64,000 nt of DNA. It comes from Flammeovirga sp. SJP92 (GTDB lineage Bacteria > Bacteroidota > Bacteroidia > Cytophagales > Flammeovirgaceae). Every line of letters begins with the position of its first letter. The first letter of the stretch is position 1. The position numbers and the translations under genes were made by a program. The notes beneath the pieces were generated by a model that was not told the DNA's origin, did no database searches, and was given only the letters and a program-made list of their open reading frames with translations. The DNA is taken from positions 1 through 64,000 of the forward strand of contig NZ_LQAQ01000098.1 of NCBI RefSeq assembly GCF_001583495.1. The letters are read 5' to 3'. Of this stretch, positions 26,301 through 34,161 are shown piece after piece.

Positions 26301-28750
26301 TCAACAGCCACTAAAGGTAATCTTGTCTGTTGTCTTGTCTTAATGTACCAATCTTGATCTTTTACCCCTAAGAAATAATCCTGAGTTGTCACTTCAACGG
26401 TATTCAATCTTCTTACAGGTCTCCCCGATTCATCAAAAACAGTTGTATATAATTTTCCTTCCAAAATACCACTATTCTTATAAACATCATCAATCAAGAA
26501 GGTCTCAGAGAAGTTACCACTTGCATCTGTTTTTGCTTGCCTTAAATGATCCTCATAGCGTAATGAAATATTTCCTCTTAGGTTGAAATTATACTCTGAT
26601 AATTCTTTCACATAAAGTGTTTTTCTACTTAATGAAAAATCAATTTCATATCCTCTGTTCGATGCAGGTGTTCCAAATAGGTTCATTGCGGTGGCATTGA
26701 TTTCAAATTTGCTATCCACTCCTACTTGTTCTTTATCTGTTTTAGTTGTGACTTTAATTCTATCCGGCATAAAGTCTTCCACACTGATTCTTTTGGATGA
26801 AAGAATAATATCATTGGCAGTACTGACTTCTATGGTGTAATAACCCGTTACACCACCATCCATCAATGTTACTTCCGACTCAAAAGAACCTTCTTCATTG
26901 AGTGTACCTCTTTCTGATTTCAGTAAATTACCATCTGGTAAATACACTTTGATTTTGATTGGCTGATCTGAAATTGGATTCCAATCTTTATCTCTTGTGA
27001 TCGTTTTATAATAAATAGTTTCCCCTGGTCTGTATAGATTACGATCACCATAAATATAGGTCATCAAACCTGTACTATTTAAACGCATACCTCCTACATC
27101 AAAACGCTCTGTGGCTACCCTAGTCTGATCATAGTTTAAGTAATTGAAATCATCACCTTTTTCAGCGTAAACCATTCTTATATTGAAGCCCTTTGTAGCA
27201 CTTTCAAGATCTTTAAATTCTGCAACACCTTTAGCATTGGTATTTACTGAAACTAACTCCTGGTTGTTTCTACTTACTAAAGTGATTTTAGCATTCTCCA
27301 CCGGAGAAGCATCTGCTATTGAATTAGCATATACTAAAACACTGTTTTTCCCCTGTTTTACTAGAAGTCCTATATCAGAAATACTGATTAGTTTTCTTGC
27401 GGCTAGATATCTTTTCTTTGAACTACGAATTTCTACCACGTAAACACCACTGAATCTATTTTCGTCTAAGAAATCTAAAGAGAATGTCTGGAAATTTCCA
27501 CTTGTGGGCAAATCACCCACTGATACATTTTTTTGAGAAAAAACCTCATCTCCTAGTTTATAATATTGTGGTCCGTAATAGTAATAATCACTTTCTTGAT
27601 AATTACTGTTGTCATCAAAGAAAGAATAAAGATTGTTTTTGTAAATTTTATAAATATTAATGTCTACTTCTGGAACACTGATAATATTCAAATCAATCTT
27701 TTTACTGCTTTTATTCGACATGTAAATTGATTTTTTATCAGCAAATGAAATGCTTGGATCCACTTCACCAAAAACTACTTTTTTCTTATATCTTGATCCT
27801 AATTTTGTTCTGAAAACACCTTTTACTTCTGATGAAATAGAAACTGTATACGACTGACCCGACTTGAAATTACCAACTAACTGTACACCACTTTCAATCG
27901 TTTCCACTTCAAAAGCAACTTTCGGAGACACTGAAATATTTGATTTTAATTTTTCATTGTAAATACCTTGGTTGGCTTTAATTTCAATGACATTCTGTGT
28001 TGAAAGAATTTTAGCAACCACAGAAGAAATCTGGAATTTTTCTTTCTTTGGAATAATTGATTTCAGTTGTTGTTCTTTAGAAGCTACCTTCGCATTCGGC
28101 AACATAAATCCTTTTTGAACAATAATATTGACAGCTACTTCCTTTTGAGGAAGTTCTCCTTTAATTGCTAAAACTAACTGCGTACCTCCACCTTTAGAGA
28201 TTAGTTCACTTTTTAATGTTTTATCACCATCTTTTATTGTGATTTTCTCAGCAATTTTATCACTTTCAACTGGATAGTTGAAGTTTAATGTTAAGTGCGG
28301 TTCAGCTTGATTGTTTTTACCTAATGCCCAAGCAATACTTGAATAAGTTGCTTTAAGATAAGGAGTATGGAACTTATAACTTAACTGACTTTTATCTAAA
28401 GTAATTCCTTCTTTCGCAAAAGCGCTCTCTGATAATTTCAGAGTATACTCCGTACTTGGGCTGAAGCCTTGTTCAGGAGAAAAAATAACTGTGTTTTTGG
28501 CAGTCCATTTAAACTTACCTTTTACTTCAGGAGATATTGAAAAATATTCCTCATTCAGCCATTCATCATTTTTTGATTCTCTTATTTCTTGACTTAGGGT
28601 AACAGATAGGTTTTGTTGAAGAGAAATTTCACCATCGAAGTTATTATAAATAACCTTCGTTTCTTCATTTTCTGTTGTGCTAGTACTACACCCAATTAAT
28701 AAATTAAAAAATAAAAGCAGTAATAGGCATGCTCGTAGTTTTTGTATCAT
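23372..28750 (-). CDS. Alpha-2-macroglobulin-family lipoprotein with intact thioester
   Basis: A 1792-residue envelope protein thought to trap attacking proteases. Residues 1-20 form a lipoprotein signal with lipobox LIGC (lipid-modified C21). Multiple macroglobulin (MG) beta-sandwich domains follow to about 1000, then the alpha-2-macroglobulin core (SFGSDMANLGARANPMVNNR, LPRFLSPSDVN). The thioester domain carries YPYGCVEQT with C1335, E1337 and Q1338, so the covalent-trapping thioester should form. Enterobacterial homologues (YfhM) sit beside pbpC. Here the downstream partner is instead an Omp85 gene overlapping by 8 bases. The start gives a clean lipoprotein signal. Confidence 0.93.
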   Translation of the reverse strand: MIQKLRACLLLLLFFNLLIGCSTSTTENEETKVIYNNFDGEISLQQNLSVTLSQEIRESKNDEWLNEEYFSISPEVKGKFKWTAKNTVIFSPEQGFSPSTEYTLKLSESAFAKEGITLDKSQLSYKFHTPYLKATYSSIAWALGKNNQAEPHLTLNFNYPVESDKIAEKITIKDGDKTLKSELISKGGGTQLVLAIKGELPQKEVAVNIIVQKGFMLPNAKVASKEQQLKSIIPKKEKFQISSVVAKILSTQNVIEIKANQGIYNEKLKSNISVSPKVAFEVETIESGVQLVGNFKSGQSYTVSISSEVKGVFRTKLGSRYKKKVVFGEVDPSISFADKKSIYMSNKSSKKIDLNIISVPEVDINIYKIYKNNLYSFFDDNSNYQESDYYYYGPQYYKLGDEVFSQKNVSVGDLPTSGNFQTFSLDFLDENRFSGVYVVEIRSSKKRYLAARKLISISDIGLLVKQGKNSVLVYANSIADASPVENAKITLVSRNNQELVSVNTNAKGVAEFKDLESATKGFNIRMVYAEKGDDFNYLNYDQTRVATERFDVGGMRLNSTGLMTYIYGDRNLYRPGETIYYKTITRDKDWNPISDQPIKIKVYLPDGNLLKSERGTLNEEGSFESEVTLMDGGVTGYYTIEVSTANDIILSSKRISVEDFMPDRIKVTTKTDKEQVGVDSKFEINATAMNLFGTPASNRGYEIDFSLSRKTLYVKELSEYNFNLRGNISLRYEDHLRQAKTDASGNFSETFLIDDVYKNSGILEGKLYTTVFDESGRPVRRLNTVEVTTQDYFLGVKDQDWYIKTRQQTRLPLVAVDKNRKVKSGVKAEVELVRYEWQSVMESTYNGRYRYVSRKKEIPLEKTMITLSGKNTTFDFLPEASGEYEVRIRLPEAKTYISKRYYAYGWGMTSSNAFQVDKEGRVTIEAEQPRYKVGDKAKLLFKTPFKGKLLVTVEQDDVLSHYELDTDEQSASLELPIEDRYLPNIFVTATLIKGAKDNALPLTVAHGFTSVKVESAESRLDLKINAPKESRSNKTQEIEVVAENGEKNIEMTIAVVDEGILQIKNYKTPNPFNYFYQDRALGVKTYDVYPLVMQFKQQANSFGSDMANLGARANPMVNNRVNLVAFWSGTLKTDSDGKAKFKIDIPEFSGELRIMAVANKQKAFGSAEARMKVKDPLVVSTSLPRFLSPSDVNDASVMMTNTTDKELKVKTKVDVSGALTVNQSQLETVTIPANSEKRVSFKLTAAQEIGEGKVVIVANANGEDFISKTNLNVRPVTSLLKSTSAGVVKAGSNKNVDLKKDYISSSVKGKLWLSKSPMLEFAEDLNYLVRYPYGCVEQTVSAVFPQLYLGDLSSKMSKDVSEGSVDYNINEAIRKLQSMQIYNGALTYWQGGSYESFWGSAYAAHFLMEAQKNGYQVNQRTLDKLLDYLSKKVKKKSTRDYYYYSNNSRIVEKAASKTVFYSLYILAEAGKADIATMNYYKQNQNLIPRNSKYILAATYLRAGDRKTYRLLLPNKLNMDKAEKEFGGSFSSYIRDQALVLNALLGTDPKNAQVGTVARHLTESMKAESWMSTQERAFSLLVLGKLVKKANSQDVKASVKVGGSNVGSFDNDDLILTKEVLGKQVNIAASGNGELYYFAELEGLNASGEYPEEDKGLKVRRTYYNREGQTITSDQFMQNDLIIVGVTLEADLKKIENVVVTDMLPAGFEIENPRLGAVPGVKWTRDKASTPQHVDFRDDRVNFFVTATSKPKTYFYVVRAVSKGKFKVGPISADAMYNGEYRSYHGAKTIVVE

Positions 28751-28852
28751 CTCTTTAAATAGTTTTGAACATCATTTAAGTCATTATTTAAAAAAATTAA
28801 AACCTCAAATCTGTTCTTATGGAAAGTTGTCTTTTCGATCTTATTAAAGATA

Positions 28853-28882
28853 CAAAAAAAGTCATATCGATGATATGACTTT
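28853..28882 (-). terminator. Terminator of gldN
   Basis: AAAGTCATAT (28858-28867) pairs perfectly with ATATGACTTT (28873-28882). On the minus strand the stem runs into a T-tract (complement of A's from about 28853). Confidence 0.85.
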
Positions 28883-28903
28883 AATATATATTACATAAAT
28901 GTT

Positions 28904-29761
28904 TTAATATTCCCATAATAGGGCTTCGTATTCCATCAATTTATAAACAGCTTCTTGTGATTGGTAAAGCGACTGTTTATTATTTCCATACATCATGATG
29001 ATTGAATTATTTTGAGGGTTTTCAAATTTAATCAATCTTCCATCGTATAACTCCAATGCAAATGCATCTCCTAAGTTTCTGTTTTGAGCCGAATTGGCTG
29101 CATTGTACCAGATAGCATCCGGGTCTTCTACCAGCTTACCATTTTCATCTCTTTTATGAAACACTAGTTCATTCAATTCTCTGTAAGAGAAAGAACCTAA
29201 TTCAATATCAATACCTTTAGGATTTTCAGATGCAGGAATAATCAAGTTGATAGCCACCAAATCATTGTACATTTTTGATCTTCTCTTATCAAAAACTCTA
29301 TCCACCTTTAGTTCAATAGCCCATAATCGATCAGGAGAATACTCCTCACCTGGCTTTTGTCCACTTTCATTTTTGAAAGTCATTCCATCAATATCACCCC
29401 AAGCTTCATCATCATCATCAATTGTTTCTCCAGTTGTTTGAGGAATAATCAATCGAGACAAGAATTCTTCTTTAGACAGTCTTGTTTCTAAGGTGTCACT
29501 TGTATAAGGTACAATCCTATCATTCTTTACAGCATCAATTATTATTTTAGTTAACTCCTTGTTTTTAGAAAAGAATCCATAATTGATTTTAGTCTGTAAA
29601 TTAACCCTAAACCAAAGCGATTTTTTCCACATCACTTCATAATTCTGAATATTCATCACAGAGTGAGGGTTCGTCAAAGTATCTGCCATCTGAGCTTTTG
29701 ACTCATTGCTTACTATGAATAAAAAAGCTGTTAGGATATATATAAATATTCTGTTCTGCAT
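28904..29761 (-). CDS. gldN: GldN-family gliding motility / type IX secretion protein
   Basis: A 285-residue exported protein with a signal peptide (1-24, ending KAQ). Two segments match the GldN/PorN family: MWKKSLWFRVNLQTKINYGF (about 44-63) leading to TIIIDAVKNDRIVPYTSD-like text, and RLWAIELKVDRVFDKRRSKM (about 145-165), the 'W-x-FDK-R-S' region. An acidic DDDDEAWGD stretch sits between them. GldN and GldK form a periplasmic ring under the outer membrane in the type IX secretion/gliding machine. The gldK, gldL and gldM genes that usually precede it are absent, so this may be an extra copy or a split locus. It is a single-gene unit closed by a terminator. Confidence 0.78.
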   Translation of the reverse strand: MQNRIFIYILTAFLFIVSNESKAQMADTLTNPHSVMNIQNYEVMWKKSLWFRVNLQTKINYGFFSKNKELTKIIIDAVKNDRIVPYTSDTLETRLSKEEFLSRLIIPQTTGETIDDDDEAWGDIDGMTFKNESGQKPGEEYSPDRLWAIELKVDRVFDKRRSKMYNDLVAINLIIPASENPKGIDIELGSFSYRELNELVFHKRDENGKLVEDPDAIWYNAANSAQNRNLGDAFALELYDGRLIKFENPQNNSIIMMYGNNKQSLYQSQEAVYKLMEYEALLWEY

Positions 29762-29940
29762 AATGATAGATGGATTATTTCATATTGTACCATACTTAAT
29801 AAAAATATCATGCCACATTCATAAAGTGGTAAATTTAAAGAGGATTTACTGTTAATGAAGAAAATGATGTAAGACTAGGTTTAAGATTAAAGGAATTTTA
29901 GGGTTACACCTCTATTTTTTAGAGAAATTTTCCATAACAA

Positions 29941-29974
29941 AAAAGTGCCTTAAACTTTCGTTCAAGGCACTTTT
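29941..29974 (-). terminator. Terminator of the DUF349 gene
   Basis: AAAAGTGCCTT (29941-29951) pairs perfectly with AAGGCACTTTT (29964-29974). On the minus strand the stem is followed by further T's (CTTTTTTGTTATG). Confidence 0.9.
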
Positions 29975-29996
29975 ATTAAAATATTTCTATTTTGAA

Positions 29997-31820
29997 TTAC
30001 ATTGCTAACAACTTATCTTCTAATTTCTTAAGGATACGTTGTTTTGTCTTCAATTTGTTCACATAGTTATTACGCTCTTGGTATAAAGCATAATTCTCTG
30101 TGTTTTGCTCCGCATTTGGAGAAGATAAAATCGAAGAATACTTCGCGTTGAATTCAAATAATTCTTGTTCGTCTTTACGGATAGACTCTCTAAGGATATC
30201 TAATTTGATTTTCAATTGCTCGAAATCAGATAAGCTGTATAAGTCTGGCTCCTCGTTCTTAGCAGTACGCTCTAAGAAGTGACTCTCGAAGATTTCGTTA
30301 CAAACGATACGGAAACGTAAGTTCATTTCTTTATCTTCTTGAGAAGGCTCTTTACCTAATGATTTCCAACCATTTTGTAATTGCTTAATGTTAGCAATGT
30401 TGAATGGTGCGCCATCGCTTAAGTACTTTTCAGCTGTTTCTAGTAAATCCTTTTTAGACTCTAGTGGAGCTTTGTTTGACATACCACCCATATCTCTTGT
30501 GCTATACGCTGGTCTGTCACCGCCTCCACCATAGTTGTTATCACGTTGTTGGTATCCACCATTGTCACGTTGTTGGTATCCGCCACGTTGTTGGTATCCA
30601 CCATTATCGCGTTGTTGGTATCCGCCACCACCACGTTGCTGGTAACCACCATTATCGCGTTGTTGGTATCCGCCACCACCACGTTGTTGGTAACCACCGT
30701 TATCACGTTGTTGGTATCCGCCACGTTGTTGGTATCCACCATTATCACGTTGTTGGTATCCGCCACCACCGCGTTGCTGGTATCCGCCACCACCACGTTG
30801 TTGGTATCCGCCATTATCACGTTGCTGGTATCCGCCACCACCGCGTTGCTGGTATCCGCCACCGCCACGTTGCTGGTATCCGCCACCACCGCGTTGCTGG
30901 TATCCGCCACCGCCACGTTGCTGGTATCCGCCACCACCGCGTTGCTGGTATCCACCACCACCGCGTTGTTGGTATCCGCCACCGCCACGTTGCTGATATC
31001 CACCACCATCACGTTGTTGGTATCCACCACCACCGATAGAGCTGAAGAATTTTGCAGTCTCACGTTTGAAATCTTGGAATAAGAAGCCCATTTTCTTCTT
31101 AGGCACATTTCCAACTTCTCTCCATTGAGCTTGTAAATCCTTAACCTCTTGAACGTGGTCTTCACCACCGCCCATACGGTTGATCCTTCTTACTTTGATC
31201 AATAATGCTTCAAACTGATCAATGTATTCTTCGTGAAGAGCGTTTTGTTTTTCGTAGAAATCACTTCTAGCTTGGTAGAAGTCATCCATATATTGGTTAA
31301 ACTTCGTAGACAGTTCTTCTTCTTCTTCTTTGATAGCAGAACCTGTCTTAATCCAGTTCATCTTAATTTCTTTGAAACGAAGAGAAGCTTCTTTCCAATC
31401 AGTGCTATCTTTCCACTGTTCAGCTTCTTTTAGAAGAGCAGTTTTAATTTCTAGGTTTTTAGCTCTGTTGACTGAAATGTACTCGTTGATTTCATCTTCT
31501 AATACATTGATGATTTCATAAAGTTCAGTAAAGTCACCTAAGCCGTTGAATGAAGCTAAGTAAGTACGCATGTGAATAAGCTTCATTAAGAATGAACCTT
31601 TGTTCTCTGCTGTGTGTACTGCTTCTTTAACTGCTAAAACTTTGTTTGTTACCATAGTGAAACGGTCTACAAAATATTGTAAACTCTCTTCTTCACTTTC
31701 TCTTACGACTCCAATTTCTCTGTCTTGGAAATGGTAATATCCTCTTAAAAATACTTTACCATCTTGTACATAGCCGTACTCTGTAATGTTCTTGTGCTCG
31801 ATAATTTGGGAATCTGACAT
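29997..31820 (-). CDS. DUF349 protein with a YQQR-repeat disordered domain
   Basis: A 607-residue cytoplasmic protein. Residues 1-262 are mainly helical and hold DUF349 units (EAEQWKDSTDWKEASLRFKE, then DLQAQWREVGNVPKKK). Residues about 262-430 are low complexity with 21 YQQR units separated by GGGG, GG or DN linkers. Residues 450-607 contain a further DUF349-like helical region (LQNGWKSLGKEPSQEDKEMN, then RFRIVCNEIF). Arginine and tyrosine in a Gly/Gln background resemble RGG-type or phase-separating RNA-binding segments; that role is inference. The repeat is in frame and the flanking domains are intact, so this is a functional gene. It is transcribed alone. Function of DUF349 in this phylum is unknown. 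Confidence 0.88.
   Translation of the reverse strand: MSDSQIIEHKNITEYGYVQDGKVFLRGYYHFQDREIGVVRESEEESLQYFVDRFTMVTNKVLAVKEAVHTAENKGSFLMKLIHMRTYLASFNGLGDFTELYEIINVLEDEINEYISVNRAKNLEIKTALLKEAEQWKDSTDWKEASLRFKEIKMNWIKTGSAIKEEEEELSTKFNQYMDDFYQARSDFYEKQNALHEEYIDQFEALLIKVRRINRMGGGEDHVQEVKDLQAQWREVGNVPKKKMGFLFQDFKRETAKFFSSIGGGGYQQRDGGGYQQRGGGGYQQRGGGGYQQRGGGGYQQRGGGGYQQRGGGGYQQRGGGGYQQRGGGGYQQRDNGGYQQRGGGGYQQRGGGGYQQRDNGGYQQRGGYQQRDNGGYQQRGGGGYQQRDNGGYQQRGGGGYQQRDNGGYQQRGGYQQRDNGGYQQRDNNYGGGGDRPAYSTRDMGGMSNKAPLESKKDLLETAEKYLSDGAPFNIANIKQLQNGWKSLGKEPSQEDKEMNLRFRIVCNEIFESHFLERTAKNEEPDLYSLSDFEQLKIKLDILRESIRKDEQELFEFNAKYSSILSSPNAEQNTENYALYQERNNYVNKLKTKQRILKKLEDKLLAM
30541..31036. repeat. Tandem repeat encoding 21 YQQR units
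   Basis: A direct repeat inside the DUF349 gene with units of 18, 24 or 27 bp, recognisable on the plus strand by 21 copies of (A/G)CGTTG(T/C)TGGTA (one copy varies, TGATA). Variation is mostly at synonymous positions. Runs of identical units suggest expansion and contraction by slippage, so copy number probably differs between strains. Confidence 0.95.
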
Positions 31821-32299
31821 CGCTATTCGCCTGTTTGGTCTTTTAAATGATAATAAAAGCTGTTGATTAAATTATTAATAAAATAAATTGGTGAAGATAA
31901 TATCAATTAATACTTAGTCATTAACGTAGTATTAAAATGTATTTGATCAACTTTAAGAATTGAAATGATCAATAGTTTCTGATAGTCTCTTACAAACCGA
32001 ATTATGATAATTTTTTAAATTAACTGTAATTTTTATCTATACGTTTTTAAATTATTTTTATTAGTCAAACTATATATTTACTACGAATGAGATATATACT
32101 TAAATAAGTTATAAGAATTGTGCCACTTTATATTAAATACATGGTGTTTTTCTCACATTCTCTAATTATTATGCAATTTGCTACCTTTGATTTTGATTTG
32201 CAAATTTTACCACGATATACTCACTTTTATTAGTGATTAATTTAAGTATTCTCCTACATTTACGGAAAATAAGAGTTTTTAGTTCAATAATTTAAAGAT
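31821..32299. other. Divergent intergenic region DUF349 / ettA
   Basis: 479 bp, very A+T-rich. It holds the ettA promoter candidate (32182-32189) and must hold the DUF349 promoter, which I could not place. No ORF or strong hairpin was seen. Confidence 0.55.
32182..32189 (+). promoter_or_regulatory. -7 element of the ettA promoter
   Basis: TACCTTTG matches TAnnTTTG exactly, about 110 bp before the ettA start. The -33 position lacks TTG (TTC is the nearest), so this rests on the -7 element alone. Confidence 0.5.
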
Positions 32300-33988
32300 A
32301 TGAGCAACAATAACGAAACTGTAATCTTCTCAATGGCGGGTGTCACAAAAGTATACCCACCTAATAAACAGGTCCTTAAAAATATTTATTTATCCTTTTT
32401 CTACGGAGCCAAAATTGGTGTCTTAGGTCTAAACGGATCAGGTAAATCTTCTCTTTTAAGAATCATTGCAGGAGTTGATAAAGAGTATCGTGGTGAAGTC
32501 GTTTTTTCTCAAGGATATAGCATTGGTTACTTAGAGCAAGAACCACAACTAGATCCTGAAAAAACGGTGAAAGAAGTTGTTCAAGAAGGAGCTAAAGAAA
32601 CGGTAGATTTACTTCAGGAATTTGAGGAAATCAACTTGAAATTTGCTGAGCCTGAGATTCTTGAAGATCCTGACGCAATGAACAAACTCATTGAGCGTCA
32701 AGGAGAAGTACAAGAGAAATTAGATAATCTTGATGCTTGGGAATTAGACAGCAAGTTAGAAAGAGCAATGGATGCTTTGCGTTGTCCTCCTGAAGATCAA
32801 AAAGTAGGTGTACTTTCTGGTGGTGAGAAACGTAGAGTCGCTTTATGTAGATTATTATTACAAGCTCCTGATGTTCTGCTACTTGACGAACCAACCAACC
32901 ACTTGGATGCGGAGTCAGTATTCTGGTTGGAGCAACATTTACAACAATATAAAGGTACTGTAATTGCCGTAACCCACGACCGTTATTTCTTGGATAATGT
33001 GGCAGGGTGGATTCTTGAGTTGGACCGTGGTGAAGGTATTCCTTGGAAAGGAAATTATTCTTCTTGGTTAGATCAGAAACAAAAGCGTTTAGCGAAGGAA
33101 GAAAAGCAAGAATCAAAACGTCAGAAGACATTAGAGCGTGAGTTGGACTGGATCCGTATGACTCCTAAAGGTAGACATGCCAAACAAAAAGCGCGTTTAT
33201 CGTCTTACGAAAATCTCTTAAACGAAGAAGCGAAGGAGAAAGAACAACAGTTAGAACTTTACATCCCTGCTGGACCAAGATTGGGTAGTAAAGTAATCGA
33301 AGCGAAAGGTGTTTCTATGGCTTTTGATGATAAAGTACTTTATGAAGACTTAAATTTCACGTTACCTCAAGGTGGTATTGTAGGTATCGTCGGTCCAAAC
33401 GGTGCAGGTAAAACTACTTTATTCAAATTGATCACAGGTCAACTTCAACCCAACAGCGGTACTTTTGATGTAGGTGATACAGTTGAGATTGGATATGTAG
33501 ATCAAGAACATGCTTTGATGGATCCTCAAAAAACTGTTTGGGAAACCATTTCTGATGGGAATGAACTCATGGAAATTGGTGGCAAGCAAGTCAACTCAAG
33601 AGCTTATGTGAGTAAGTTCAACTTTGCAGGAAATGATCAATCGAAAAAAATCAGTGATCTTTCTGGTGGTATGAGAAACAGAGTACAGTTAGCGATGACC
33701 TTAAAAGAAGGTTCCAACTTGTTGTTACTTGATGAGCCTACCAACGATTTGGATGTTAACACTATGCGTTCGTTAGAGGAAGCATTAGAGAACTTTGCTG
33801 GTTGTGCCGTGATTATTTCACACGACCGTTGGTTCCTTGATCGTTTAGCTACTCACTTATTGGTATTTGAAGGTGATTCAAAAGTACGTTACTTCGAAGG
33901 TAACTTCTCAGAGTATGAAGCGAAGAGAAGAGAAGAAGTAGGTGATACAACGCCAAAAAGATTGAAATATAAAAAATTGATGAAATAG
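32300..33988 (+). CDS. ettA: Energy-dependent translational throttle EttA (ABC-F)
   Basis: A soluble ABC-F ATPase that binds the ribosomal E site and gates entry into elongation according to ATP/ADP level. At 562 residues it is close to E. coli EttA (555). There are two ABC modules: Walker A GLNGSGKS (43-50) with VLSGGEKRRV near 173-182 and LLLDEPTNHLD after it, and a second Walker A GPNGAGKTT near 362-372 with LSGGMRNRVQL and LLLDEPTNDLD. The linker between them (about 260-320) carries the charged helices typical of ABC-F. There are no transmembrane segments. The EttA rather than Uup or YheS assignment rests on length and the opening MAGVTKVYPPNKQVLKNI. Confidence 0.93.
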   Translation: MSNNNETVIFSMAGVTKVYPPNKQVLKNIYLSFFYGAKIGVLGLNGSGKSSLLRIIAGVDKEYRGEVVFSQGYSIGYLEQEPQLDPEKTVKEVVQEGAKETVDLLQEFEEINLKFAEPEILEDPDAMNKLIERQGEVQEKLDNLDAWELDSKLERAMDALRCPPEDQKVGVLSGGEKRRVALCRLLLQAPDVLLLDEPTNHLDAESVFWLEQHLQQYKGTVIAVTHDRYFLDNVAGWILELDRGEGIPWKGNYSSWLDQKQKRLAKEEKQESKRQKTLERELDWIRMTPKGRHAKQKARLSSYENLLNEEAKEKEQQLELYIPAGPRLGSKVIEAKGVSMAFDDKVLYEDLNFTLPQGGIVGIVGPNGAGKTTLFKLITGQLQPNSGTFDVGDTVEIGYVDQEHALMDPQKTVWETISDGNELMEIGGKQVNSRAYVSKFNFAGNDQSKKISDLSGGMRNRVQLAMTLKEGSNLLLLDEPTNDLDVNTMRSLEEALENFAGCAVIISHDRWFLDRLATHLLVFEGDSKVRYFEGNFSEYEAKRREEVGDTTPKRLKYKKLMK

Positions 33989-34012
33989 TTTTTTTACAAA
34001 CTTTTCTAAAAG

Positions 34013-34054
34013 ATGCTTCTTTTATCTAATAATGATAATAGAAGCATTTTTTTT
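34013..34054 (+). terminator. Terminator of ettA
   Basis: ATGCTTC (34013-34019) pairs with GAAGCAT (34041-34047), and the stem continues inward for seven more positions with one mismatch. Eight T's follow. Confidence 0.88.
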
Positions 34055-34068
34055 AAACAAAAAGAGGT

Positions 34069-34076
34069 TATTTTTG
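34069..34076 (+). promoter_or_regulatory. -7 element of the mutL promoter
   Basis: TATTTTTG matches TAnnTTTG, with a TTT at the -33 position 19 bp upstream, falling inside the T-tail of the ettA terminator. It lies 86 bp before the mutL start. Confidence 0.45.
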
Positions 34077-34161
34077 TAATTCTGATGAGATTCTTTTTTA
34101 TTGAATTTTTTCAACAAGATTTTTGAAAAATCACTATATCAAATATAGTTAAGAATTAAAT

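Noticed and set aside
30541-31036. CRISPR-like appearance of the regular repeats
   Set aside because: Units of 18-27 bp have no unique spacers, lie in frame inside a coding gene, and no cas genes are nearby.
30461-31168. Long open frames on both strands across the YQQR repeat (235, 191 and 178 codons)
   Set aside because: They are shadows of a tandem repeat without stop codons in any frame. The translations are monotonous His/Val/Thr/Asn text, while the DUF349 frame has intact domains on both sides.
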